A stretch of 59,584 nucleotides of DNA. It comes from an uncultured Fibrobacter sp. (GTDB lineage: Bacteria > Fibrobacterota > Fibrobacteria > Fibrobacterales > Fibrobacteraceae). Of this stretch, positions 39,940 through 50,300 are shown piece after piece. The stretch is from NCBI GenBank assembly GCA_946414025.1, contig CAMKMX010000014.1, positions 1-59,584 on the forward strand, given 5' to 3'. Positions within the stretch are counted from its first letter, which is position 1; the number at the start of each line of letters is the position of its first letter. The translations under genes and the position numbers were made by a program. The notes below the pieces were generated by a model that ran no database searches, was not told where the DNA came from, and worked only from the letters and a program-made list of their open reading frames with translations.

Positions 39940-41310
39940 CTATGGGGTGTAGGGGTAATTGACGTGGTTTATCAAGGTGTCCAGGGCTCCACCTGTCATA
40001 AGGTTCGATTTAGTTACTGGACTTGCATCTTTTGATGTCAGAAGAATGTTCTGCACGGCTTGTCGCTCTGTTGAAAGATTCTGGAAATCCCTGTTAGCCT
40101 TGGCAGGATTTTCGCTGCCGAACAGATGGCCGATAGCTTCCAGAGCGCAATTTCGTGTAGGACTTCCCGAACAGGGGTAGTCGGGATTGATTCCTTTTTT
40201 ATGGTAAGAGTTACCCTTGGGTGTGAAAAATTCCAGGTTGGTAATAACGGCGAAGCCTCCCTCTATGGTTTTCCATTGACTCTGGCCAATTCCCTTTCCG
40301 AAAGTGGTTTCTCCCGCAAGAGGAATGGTTCCTTGTTCTTTGAGGGCTGCAATAAAAATTTCGGAACAGGATGCGGAAGCTCTGTTGGCAAGCATGATGA
40401 ATTTCCCGTTTTCTCCGGAGTCTCCGGATTTTGCTATGTTGGTCGAGGTTCTTATGTCTCTTTTCCCATCTGGTGCAAAAGTTACAAATTTTCGACTGGA
40501 CAGAACGCCCTCTTTGACAAAAAGGTCGGCAGCGGATAGGCACTGGGAGATTAACCCGCCGGGATTATTCCGTAAATCCAGGACACGTGGAGCAGGTGTG
40601 TTGGATGTGGAGTCGATGTATGCCTTGAGTTCTCCAAAGGTCCCGTTTTCCCTGTCAGAAGTAGAGGACTTGAATTCGGTGATGGTTATAAAAGTGACAG
40701 ATGAAATGGTGTCCAGGAACACTGTCGGTGTATAGACATCTTCCTTAATCAAGTCAAAATGGTATATGCTGTCGCTGAAAAAAACCTTAAGGAAAATTTC
40801 AGCGGAATAATCCACGATGGAATCGTAAATGATTTTTGATTCTGGACCGGCAAGTGAAATGCCGTTGGCTTCAAGAATCCTGCCAAATCGGGGGACATTG
40901 GCCCTACCTGCGGGGCTGTCAGCATAAACTCTAGAAATGATGATGGGGTAATTGCTGATTTGTCCTTCTTCAATGACAATCATGTACTCCATGCCCAATT
41001 CCCCTTCCACGATAGAGGTGTTCATGTGGCTTTCGGCGGCCTCGCTCTTGGAGGGAGGGTAGTATCGGGTGTAGCGGTCTTCCAGTGCGGAGTATAAAAG
41101 GGGAATGCTGTCCCCGACCGCGGGTAAATTTTTCAGTTCCGCTTCGTACAGATAGGTGTGGTTCAAAAGCCAGTAGTTGAACTCGTAGGCGGTGGGCTCC
41201 GGAGTGCTTTCCACCGGCTCCATAAAGTCCCCACAGGCAGCAAGCAAGACGAGGGAGAGAATGGCTATGTGGAATGTGGAATGTGGAATTACTGATTTCT
41301 CACTTGTCAT
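39940..41310 (-). CDS. S41 family peptidase lipoprotein, tandem paralogue
   Basis: The 456-residue protein has lipobox LLAAC near residue 26. A PDZ-like region follows, then the S41 domain with the serine in RASASCSEIFIA and the lysine in ETTFGKGIGQ. It is first in a two-gene operon with its paralogue. The frame is open to a GTG at 41340, but ATG 41310 is chosen: GAGG lies 6 nt before it. That ribosome binding site, the start codon and the first codons (to IPHSTFHIA) all lie within a heptad array, so the repeat seems to have built the 5' end of this gene. Confidence 0.85.
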   Translation of the reverse strand: MTSEKSVIPHSTFHIAILSLVLLAACGDFMEPVESTPEPTAYEFNYWLLNHTYLYEAELKNLPAVGDSIPLLYSALEDRYTRYYPPSKSEAAESHMNTSIVEGELGMEYMIVIEEGQISNYPIIISRVYADSPAGRANVPRFGRILEANGISLAGPESKIIYDSIVDYSAEIFLKVFFSDSIYHFDLIKEDVYTPTVFLDTISSVTFITITEFKSSTSDRENGTFGELKAYIDSTSNTPAPRVLDLRNNPGGLISQCLSAADLFVKEGVLSSRKFVTFAPDGKRDIRTSTNIAKSGDSGENGKFIMLANRASASCSEIFIAALKEQGTIPLAGETTFGKGIGQSQWKTIEGGFAVITNLEFFTPKGNSYHKKGINPDYPCSGSPTRNCALEAIGHLFGSENPAKANRDFQNLSTERQAVQNILLTSKDASPVTKSNLMTGGALDTLINHVNYPYTP

Positions 41311-41343
41311 TTCACACCTCACACCCCAACCACTAACCACTGC
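41267..41343. repeat. Heptad tandem repeat (AATGTGG type) spanning a gene start
   Basis: Eleven 7-bp units in register: TATGTGG, AATGTGG, AATGTGG, then more diverged units to CACCTCA, CACCCCA, ACCACTA. It covers the ribosome binding site and the N-terminal codons of the S41 gene on the minus strand. Confidence 0.78.
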
Positions 41344-41355
41344 GCCCTTGGCGTG

Positions 41356-42108
41356 CTACTGGTCTATCTTCAGCCCCTTCTTGTCGAGGATAGCCCGAGG
41401 CAGGCCGTCTTCCATGGGGTTCTCGTTAATGGAGATGGTCTCGAGGCTCTTGCAGTCGGCGATGGCCTCGGGCAGTGTTTCCAGCTGGTTTGCGTCCAGC
41501 ACCAGTTCCCGGAGCTTGGAAAGCTTGCCGAATTCCTGCGGGATCACGCCCAGCTGGTTGCCAGAAATCATCAGGATTTCGAGGCTTGCGAGGTTCCCGA
41601 GGGTGGCGGGGACCTCGGTCAGGTCGTTGTTGTCCAGGTACAGCTTCACCAGGCTCTTCAGTTTGCCGACGGAATCGGGGATGGTGGTGAGCATGTTGTC
41701 GTGGAGAGAGAGTTTTACCACTTTGGTCCAGTTGCCGATTTCGTCGGGAAGTTCCAGGAGTTGGTTCTTTGCGATATTCACCGTATGGAGGTTCGTGAGT
41801 TTTCCGACTGTGGCGGGGAGCTCCGACAGGCTGTTGTAGCCCAGGTAAAGGTGTTCCAGGGCGGTAAGGTTCCCGATGGTGTCAGGAAGCTCCATCAGGT
41901 CGTTTTCGCTGACGGAAAGGCTTTTCAGGTTTTTCAGGAGCCCGATGTCGTCGGGGAGCTCCACCAGCTTGTTCCGGTCCAGGTTCAGCTCCTCCAGGGA
42001 CTGGATTTCGAAAAGTTCGGGGGGTAACAGGCGAAGTCCCTGCTGGGATAGGTCCAGGGTTTTGGCTTTTTCGGCCTTGGCTTTATTAATAATATCGAGC
42101 AGGTTCAT
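41356..42108 (-). CDS. Leucine-rich-repeat protein
   Basis: The 250-residue protein consists almost wholly of about nine to ten leucine-rich repeats of 23 residues, consensus LxxLPxxIGxLxxLxxLxLxxNxL (for example LPDTIGNLTALEHLYLGYN). A short N-terminal cap (MNLLDIINKAKAEKAKTLDL) precedes them. No signal peptide, TM or enzymatic domain is present, so it is a cytoplasmic protein-binding scaffold. AGGAGAG precedes the start. It is divergent from the AIPR gene at 42334, with a 225-bp AT-rich region between them. Confidence 0.82.
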   Translation of the reverse strand: MNLLDIINKAKAEKAKTLDLSQQGLRLLPPELFEIQSLEELNLDRNKLVELPDDIGLLKNLKSLSVSENDLMELPDTIGNLTALEHLYLGYNSLSELPATVGKLTNLHTVNIAKNQLLELPDEIGNWTKVVKLSLHDNMLTTIPDSVGKLKSLVKLYLDNNDLTEVPATLGNLASLEILMISGNQLGVIPQEFGKLSKLRELVLDANQLETLPEAIADCKSLETISINENPMEDGLPRAILDKKGLKIDQ

Positions 42109-42333
42109 AAAGACTCTCCTATTTATACACGATAAATCATAGCATTTTTGCGAAAAAAAAGGGCTTGGTTGGCCAAAATGTGTTAAAAATAGCTAAAATT
42201 TATACATTTGTTCACTAAATAGGGGTCAAAGTGGAAATTTTTTTTAAGATTTACTATTTTTTATGCCCAAAGTAAGGCTTTTGAAACTATTTTTAATGGC
42301 AAAATATGGCAGAAGCCTAAAATTGAGGAAAAA

Positions 42334-44226
42334 ATGGAACTGACAAAATCCCAGGAACGACGCCTAGCATTTGTGGCTAGCCTCTTGAGTTTGAACCCCA
42401 ATGACCCTAATGACCGTATCAAGGCCCTTCGGCACTTGAATCTGGACGAGAACGGATGCTTTCATGGCTTCCAGTACTCCCAGGGCTTCATGGAATTCTT
42501 CATATTCCTGGACGAGGATACCCCCCTCGAGAAGGTGGTTTCTCACCTGAATGCCGACCTGAAACAGCTCCAGATTGCCGTTTTCCGCACCAGCGACCCC
42601 ACCAACCCCTTCTTCATGTCGCTGCGCGAAGAGGCTGACCCCTGGGCAGTGAACAAGATTAGCGATGACGACGAGGAAGAGGACGACGATACTCCGGCAA
42701 GCCGCCCCTACATGGAGACCCTGGAGATTACGGTGCTCCGCACCCGCGCTACCCGCGACATTACCGACTCTGAACTGGAACGCACCCTCAAGGACATGCG
42801 CCGCAAGCTCACCATCTGGAAAAACGAGGTGAAGGCCAAGCTGGACATTATCGCCGAACACGACGACCTGACCCGCGATTTCCGCAGCGCCGACGACAAG
42901 CTGGAAATTGTCATGGATTCCGATCCCTTGCACCTCACAAGCGATCACGGTGAACTTTTCCTCGGTTTTTGCCCCATCCGCACTATTTATGACTACCATG
43001 TGAACTTGGGTAAGCGCCTCAAGACCAAGCACAACATGGCTATCGTGAGTTCCAACATCCGTACTTACCTGGGCAACCTGACCCACACCAACGCGGCCCT
43101 GATCGATGCCTTCCAGACCATGGAACGTAACGACGACCAGAACGTGAACGTGGACGATTTCCCCTTCTTGCACAACGGTATGACCCTCACGGGCGATGAC
43201 CTGCGCCTCAAGGAACGGGATGGCAAGAAGGTGCTCTACATCGAACGCCCGAAAATCATTAACGGTGCCCAGTCCCTGTTCACCTACGAACACTATGCCA
43301 AGAAAAGCAAGAAGCCGGTGAACCCCAAGGTGCTGGTGAAGGTGGTGGTGCCGTATCCCGGTGCCGACAACTTCTTGAACCAGGTGACCATGGCCAACAA
43401 CCGCCAGAACCCGGTGTTCAGCTACCACCTGCGCGCCGCCGACGACCTGCAGTTCTTCATTTGGCAGCGTTACCAGGAAGAAGGCTTTACCTATGTGTAC
43501 AAGGACGGCGTGCGCCTCAAGGCCCGTACCCGTAAGCTCGAAGTCCGCATGCGTCCCGAACTGGCCAAGACCCTCTTTATGATGGACGGCAAGCTCAGCG
43601 AATGCCGCTCTAGCGACTGCATCTTTGACAAGGAAACCCTGTACCAGCGTTGCTTTGGCGCCTTTGTGCGCGTGGCTCCCGAAAAGGAGAAGGATTTTGT
43701 GCGCAAGACCATCGCCTTCACCAAGGCATGGCAGCTCCTTAGCCGTCTTCCCATCAAGATCCGCCGCGTGACCCCGGGCAAGGGCGTCTCTATCGAGGCC
43801 AACGACGATAACCCGCTGACCAAGATTACCTTTAACGGTCGTCTCGAAGACAAGTTTATCTTCCGCAGCGCCGTGAAGGACCTGGTGGTGGCTCTCGCCC
43901 TCAAGCACTGGCTTGTCTATGGCGATCCTATCCAGGATTTCGAATGGCTGGTGGAAAACGAACTGAACTTCAACGATTCTATCCTCAAGTATGCCTCCCG
44001 TATCTACACGGAAGACCTGAAGGGAATTCTGATTACCGAATTCAAGGACAATCCGGCTTACTACGATACCATTACCACCATCGACAAGGACAGCGGCGAA
44101 TCCGTGGAACGCAGGCTCTGGAAGGGCTTCGCCAACACCGCCACCTACGAAAAGATGATGGATTTCCTGTGCAAGAAGAACAAGTCATGGGAAAAGGTTC
44201 GCGGCGGAATCGAACTGTTCATCTAG
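42334..44226 (+). CDS. AIPR (abortive phage infection) family protein
   Basis: The 630-residue protein matches the AIPR family, linked to abortive phage resistance and often found beside restriction-modification genes. Visible family motifs are NIRTYLG at 241-247, FPFLHNGMT at 276-284, IINGAQS at 308-314 and ANNRQNPV at 354-361. An acidic patch DDDEEEDDD lies at 111-119. The C-terminal part (about 400-630) is unrecognised. No restriction, methylase, BREX or toxin genes are nearby; the only partner candidate is the divergent LRR gene. GAGGAAAAA precedes the ATG. Codon use looks as biased as in housekeeping neighbours, with no sign of recent transfer. A defence role is inferred from the family. 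Confidence 0.75.
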   Translation: MELTKSQERRLAFVASLLSLNPNDPNDRIKALRHLNLDENGCFHGFQYSQGFMEFFIFLDEDTPLEKVVSHLNADLKQLQIAVFRTSDPTNPFFMSLREEADPWAVNKISDDDEEEDDDTPASRPYMETLEITVLRTRATRDITDSELERTLKDMRRKLTIWKNEVKAKLDIIAEHDDLTRDFRSADDKLEIVMDSDPLHLTSDHGELFLGFCPIRTIYDYHVNLGKRLKTKHNMAIVSSNIRTYLGNLTHTNAALIDAFQTMERNDDQNVNVDDFPFLHNGMTLTGDDLRLKERDGKKVLYIERPKIINGAQSLFTYEHYAKKSKKPVNPKVLVKVVVPYPGADNFLNQVTMANNRQNPVFSYHLRAADDLQFFIWQRYQEEGFTYVYKDGVRLKARTRKLEVRMRPELAKTLFMMDGKLSECRSSDCIFDKETLYQRCFGAFVRVAPEKEKDFVRKTIAFTKAWQLLSRLPIKIRRVTPGKGVSIEANDDNPLTKITFNGRLEDKFIFRSAVKDLVVALALKHWLVYGDPIQDFEWLVENELNFNDSILKYASRIYTEDLKGILITEFKDNPAYYDTITTIDKDSGESVERRLWKGFANTATYEKMMDFLCKKNKSWEKVRGGIELFI

Positions 44227-44251
44227 GATAGGTCCCCAAACCCCTCTCTTG

Positions 44252-44286
44252 AAAGTCCAAGGCCTTTGGCCTTGGACTTTTTTTTC
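44252..44286 (+). terminator. Terminator of the AIPR gene
   Basis: A 13-bp stem AAAGTCCAAGGCC / GGCCTTGGACTTT with loop TTT, followed by a T-run. Confidence 0.9.
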
Positions 44287-44358
44287 TAATTTCCCCGAAA
44301 ATCTTGAAAAAATAGTGGATTTAGGACCCCTAAATTCAGTATTTTGTGACGGAATATT

Positions 44359-47300
44359 TTGAAAAGGTTCTTGCATAGAACCCCTTTGGGGTTGTTCGCC
44401 TTTGGCTTGTCCATCCTGTGGGCAAGTGTTTCCCTGTGGGCTCAGGCGGACTCCAGCGGCTATGCACCAACAGAGGCAGAACCGGACCCGGCAGAGACGG
44501 AGTGGCAACCTACCTATCAATACATGGAATTGCCCCCTTCGGCCACCCCCTTGAACGGGATACTCCCTTTCGGCGGCGTCGGGGCGTCCCCCAGGCTCAT
44601 GAAGAACAACAGGGGGCAGGTCTATAGCCATGACATCGACATCGCCACCCGCGAAATGGACGTGAGCGAAAAGCGGGTGAACAGCATCTCTCGTGACACC
44701 ACGACCCTCTGGACCGCGCACTATCCGGAACTGACGGACTACGTGGCAGACATGTACGACGTGGGCCGCAAAAGCTTGTGGCTGAATGGCCTGGTAGGCC
44801 AGAAGGACGGCGGCTATGAAACGCCGGAAACAGGTTCTGTATTCGACATTACGGTGCCGGTGACCATGCCCGCCTGGATGAAGGATTTTGGCCTGGACAA
44901 GCCCAAGCTGATGCTCCAGGGAACCATGGACATTCGCCTCAAGGGTTATGCCGAAAAGGACGACGCTCAGGGCAGCACCAACACGAGCCTGGTGCCCTCC
45001 CTTTCTTTGCAGTACGACCCGAGCTTTATGGTGAAGGGAAAGATTGGCCCTTACATCACGGTAGAGATCAACAACGTGGAGACAGGACTCGGTATCCAGA
45101 ACCAGGTGAGGGTGGTCTATGAAGAATCCTATAAGGACGAGTTCGAAGACTACATCCTCCAGAGGGTGGAAGCGGGTACTACTTCCCTGACCCTTTCGGG
45201 TACAGAGCTGACGGGTTATTCCGAGAACCACCAGGGCCTATTCGGTATCAAGGCGGACTGGAAGCTGGGGGACTGGAGGCTTACCACCATAGCTTCCCAA
45301 GATGGCGGCTCCCAGGAGGAATACACCATCAACGCCAACGAATCTACGACGGAATTCCAGATCCTGGACAAGCAGTTCGTGGCCTACCGCTACTACTTCT
45401 TGAACCACGAGGCCAGGGACAACTACATCAGTGCGGCCATTACCGGACGCACCACCTCGAACTACCCGGCCACGAACCTGAAACTCTTTAAGCGCAGCAA
45501 CCTGAACAATGCCAAGGACGTGGTGGACAACATCACTGTAGTGTATAAGACGCCTGGTGGTAAAACCATCACGAAATTGGTGGAGCGCATGGAGGAAATT
45601 CCGTCCAGCGATTACACTTATGATCCCAAGACGGGTATTTTGAAAATCAACGGGGTGAACCGCAATACCCTGGTAGCCGCCAGCTGGAGTAACGACGGTA
45701 GCGGACGCACGGGAACTACCATCAGGCATGGCTCCAGGATGGTGCTTGTCCAGTGGGACGCCACCCTTTCGGAACTGACGGATATCGACAAGTTGATGCT
45801 CCGCAACGTTTATTCCGTGGGCATCTCGGATGCAAGTTCCAGCAGTTTTGTGTTGCGTCTCAAAAACAAGTCCGGCATGACAGGCACTTACCTCAAAACA
45901 CTTGGGGTGGCGGACACCTCCACCGGAAGCCCGCTGGTGAACGACGCTACCATCTTCAAGAAGGACGCCTCCGGAAACTACACCGGCGAAATGTGGCTCC
46001 CCTGTAAGCCCCTCTCCCAGTATTCAGGAGCGGGCGCTACGGAGCGTGCTCGAGAAAACTGCCTAGAGCCGCTTCGCTTGTTGGATTCCACTGGAGCCAT
46101 GGCCCAACTTTATACATTGCCTGTTTACAAGCTGAATCGCTTTACCAGCCGGTTCTATTTTGAATCTGTGGGTAAACGTCGTAACTCCATTATTAGCGTC
46201 CGGGATCCGAATTCTAGCTATTCGGTGAGTGCGGGTTCTTGCATGGATATTTCTCCGGGTACAGAAAAGTTGACTGCAGGTTCTACCACCCTTATTCGTG
46301 GAACGGACTACGAGGTGAACTACGAGCTTGGTCAGATTGAGCTTTTGAGCGAGCGCGCCCTGGACCCCAACAAGGAAATCAAGGTCACCTTTGAATGCGA
46401 ACCCCTGTTCGAGATAGACAACAAGTTGCTGTTGGGCGCGCGAGCGGAACTCCCGTTGGAGCGTTACGGCTTTGGTACGGGATCCCTCTTTGGTGTCACT
46501 GCGCTGTATAAGAGCCAGAGTACCACGGCCAAGACCCCGACCCTCGGGAACGAGCCCTTCTCCAGCGTGCTGTGGGGCATGAACCTGCGTCTGCAGGACA
46601 CGGTACAGGCTCTGACCGACTTCGTGAACTTGATTCCCGGAATTCAGACGGACGCCAAGTCCAGCTGGCGCTTTGAGGCGGAATTTGCCGCCAGTCGCCA
46701 TAACGCAAACACCAGCGGGGACAATGAAGCCCTTGTCGAAGATTTTGAATCTACGGTTTCTGGCCTTACTTATCCCCTTACCAGACTTTCGTGGTACCCG
46801 GCGTCGCCTCCGGGAGGTGTCGCCCGCCAACCTTCGACCTATATCGAGAACCAGGACTATCGCCACAAGGGTGAATTCGTTTGGCATAGCAATACGACGG
46901 AACTGTACAAGTACATTTATCCTAGCGTTGGTAATTCCGATGTAGATAATCAACACCTGACAGTGCTGAAGATGACCCTTCGTGCCAACGACAACTTGGT
47001 GGGCAACTCTTGGGGCGGTATCATGCGTCCTAACAGTTCCTACTACCAGGATCTGAGCGAAATGAAGTACTTGGAAGTGGTGGCTCGAGGAAACGTAGGC
47101 TCTATCTACTTGGACTTGGGTCTCATAAGTGAGGACCTTTCTATCAATGGCTATGAACCTAATGAGGAATATGACGGCGAAAACGATTTGGGTACAACCG
47201 TCGCTCGCACCGACAATGGCCTGGATAAGGTTTCTGGTTCTGACGAAAAACGCCTGGTTTGGGACTGCCGTATTTCGGGATGCATTTCTACGGAGATTAC

Positions 47301-50300
47301 GGCTGCAAATTCGGATGCTTCTGAAAAGGATATCGCCCGTGATAATTACGACGAAGACCTGGAAAACGAAAGCGATCCGTCGGTTCATATAAACGGTACC
47401 GAAAACAATTCTGGCGAACGCTTGTACGATACCGAAGACATCAACAAGAACGGGTCTCTGGACACGGACATTAGCTTTGTGCGCTACCGCATCGATTTGT
47501 CCAAGACAGACCACATGGATTACGAAGACCTGAAAAACGGCTGGCGCAAGTGGCGTATTCCCTTGAACCAGTACGATACCATTGTTTCCCCCGCAGGAAG
47601 CGACTACAAGACCATCCTAGCCGAAGCCCTCTATTCAAGACTTTGGATTGGTGGCTTGAATCCGGGTGTGGCTGAATCTAAGGTACAGATTGTAAGTTTG
47701 GCTGTGGTGGGAAATTCCTGGGAGGAAACCACGGTGGCCGACCTCTACAAGACCAGCTCTACGGAAAATTCCCAGGTGGTGGAAGTGAACGGCGTACCCA
47801 CCCAGGTACAGGAATCTATGGACACCCGTGACACTAGCCGCATCAAGGTCACCACCATCAACAACCGCGAAGATTCCAATATCTATACCAAGTCCCCCAA
47901 CACCAAGACGGAACGTGATTCCGAAACCAACGCCCCTCTGAAGGAAACCGCCTTGGTTCTGGATTATCAGAATTTGAATCCTGGTCAAGAGGTAGGGGTA
48001 ACCCGCGTCTTTGAAAACGATGTGAAGGATTTGTCCAGTTATAAGTCCATCAAGATGGAAATTCATTACACGACAGAGGCGGCGAAAGTCCCGGTGCGGT
48101 TTGCCATCCAGTTCGGTGAAGGCTCTCTGGACGGTTCCAGCGATTATTACGAGTGGAGTTTCCGTCCGGTCCGGTACAACTGCAATTCGGGAGATCGTGC
48201 AAGTGACTGTCATGAACAGAACTGGCTGGACAACGCCTTTGCTATGGATTTATCCGATTTTTCCAATATGAAACGGGGACGCAAACCGCCCTTCTTGGAG
48301 CCTACGATCCGTAAGGTGGAGGGAAGTTCCCGTGATGAACAAATCAAGTTGGTGGGTAACCCCTCTGTGACACATATTGACTGGATTCGCTTTGTTGTCA
48401 TTGCCGACGCCGACGCGTCCCCTGCAGACTTGAAGGGTACATTCTGGATTGATGATTTGCGGCTTTCCAGCATGGATACGGAGTGGGGCTATGCTGCACG
48501 AACTTCTGGTCAGGTGGAGTTTGCGGACTTTATTTCGTTGTCCGGAGCAATACGCTATCAGGATGGTGATTTTGCAACCCTTTCAACTACAGGAGGCTCT
48601 CCGAAACCAAAACTTTCGGATGCAGCGTCCCAGTTAGATGTGGCTGGAGATTTGAACCTCAGCCTGAATAAGTTCCTGGCCGATAGTCTCGGATTCCATA
48701 TTCCCATGAACTTCGGCTACAGCAGTACTACCAAGCGCCCCTACATGAAGCCTACGGATGACCTTCTTTTAAAGAAGAGCAGTTTCTCGAATTTGACCAA
48801 AGATATGTTCCAGAACGACCTGTCGGTAACCTCCAACAAGAAGGAGCAGGAACTGCGGGATGAAACCGAATCCAAGGGCTATGAATCCTATGTGCGTGAA
48901 AAGAGCTTTAGCGTAAGCTATAGCAAGGATTACAAGGCTTCGGATTCGAAGATAGGGGAGGCTCTATCCCAAATTTTCCTGGAAAGGCCGGCGGCAAGCT
49001 ATTCGTACGCGGAATCCGAAGGTCGGGCTACTACCAGCGCCGACTCTACATATTCCTACAGGACTATTTTGGAGTACAAGTTGGGAACGTTTACCCTGTT
49101 CCGAAAAAAACCGTTTGAAGGACTTTCCAAGTTTGACAATGCTTTTAGCAAGACTATGGCGGCAACGGAATTTGAACCCTGGCCTCAAACTTTTGATGTG
49201 ACTTTGTTTGATTTCAATTATGTGCGTTATGTGGATCAGGATAGAGACCCTGACTTCGTGGAACCCCAAGTGGCCAAGGTGGTAACCTACACTGCGGACT
49301 TGAATCACAAATTGAACATGCGCTGGAATATCCTTTCTTGGTTGAACACGTCTTACTCTTTGAACATCTCCCGTGATATGCAAGGGGGGGGCGACCGGGA
49401 AGGTTTTGTGAAGGAGAATTTCTTTACCACAAAAGAAGGCGGTCTTTTTGCTAGTGATTACGTATTCGACTATGACCATACGGACCGCAAGGTCTATGTT
49501 TCCAAGGATAGCGTGGTGATTGTGCCTCGGGATACGATTGCTAGGACTATGGAAGATGGCAGAGAATGGGCAATCGACATGCAGAACCCGGAAACCTACG
49601 AAATCCGTTACGATACCTCTGCCTTCTACCGCGTGGATAGCGTTGGAACACGAGAGTATGGACGGTCCTACGGAATTTTGCGCAATGAACGGGCACGTAC
49701 CCAGCAGTTCAAGATAGGTTTTAACCCGAGGCTTATTCCGTTCATTCCGTTCAATACATCCTTTTCTTCGGACTTTAATCAACAAAAGACCATTCCTGAC
49801 GAGTATGATTTCTTGGATGCCAACGATATCGAGAAGAACTACTGGACCATTTCCCAGACGAACCGGTTTGAGTTCAGTCCAACGTTCCGCATTATCGATT
49901 TCTTCCAGAATTTCGGCAGGGAGAATGTGGTGGTTACTTCCCTCGACAAAATCAAGTGGAATGAAATACGCATGAGTTGGCAGACCACGACGAACACCGT
50001 GGGTGAAAACTTTACGCTTTCTCAACTGTACGAGGAACAGGGCGTGACACCGATGGAGTATTACCTGTATGGCCTAGGCCTAGGCAATGGATACCGCAAT
50101 AGGGGCTTCTGGAATATTGTTACCGGAGATATGGGGCTTGACCATCGTGATGACTTTACACGGTTTGCCCAATATCGCAACCATCATGTAGATACCCTTG
50201 TTTATCAGGGTAATTTCAGACATTCTGTGTCTCGCCAGTTCCAGATAGGGACGGGTATTGTGTTGCCTATCTGGGATATTAGCGTTACAGGAGACCTGAT

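Noticed and set aside
42364..43908. 514-codon open frame on the minus strand
   Set aside because: It lies wholly antisense to the AIPR gene, has no recognisable domain and reflects the strong codon bias of that gene (third-position C/G avoids stops on the opposite strand).
46063..47514. 483-codon open frame on the minus strand
   Set aside because: Antisense to sprA with no protein-like features; a shadow of codon usage. The frame at 48964-50025 is rejected for the same reason.
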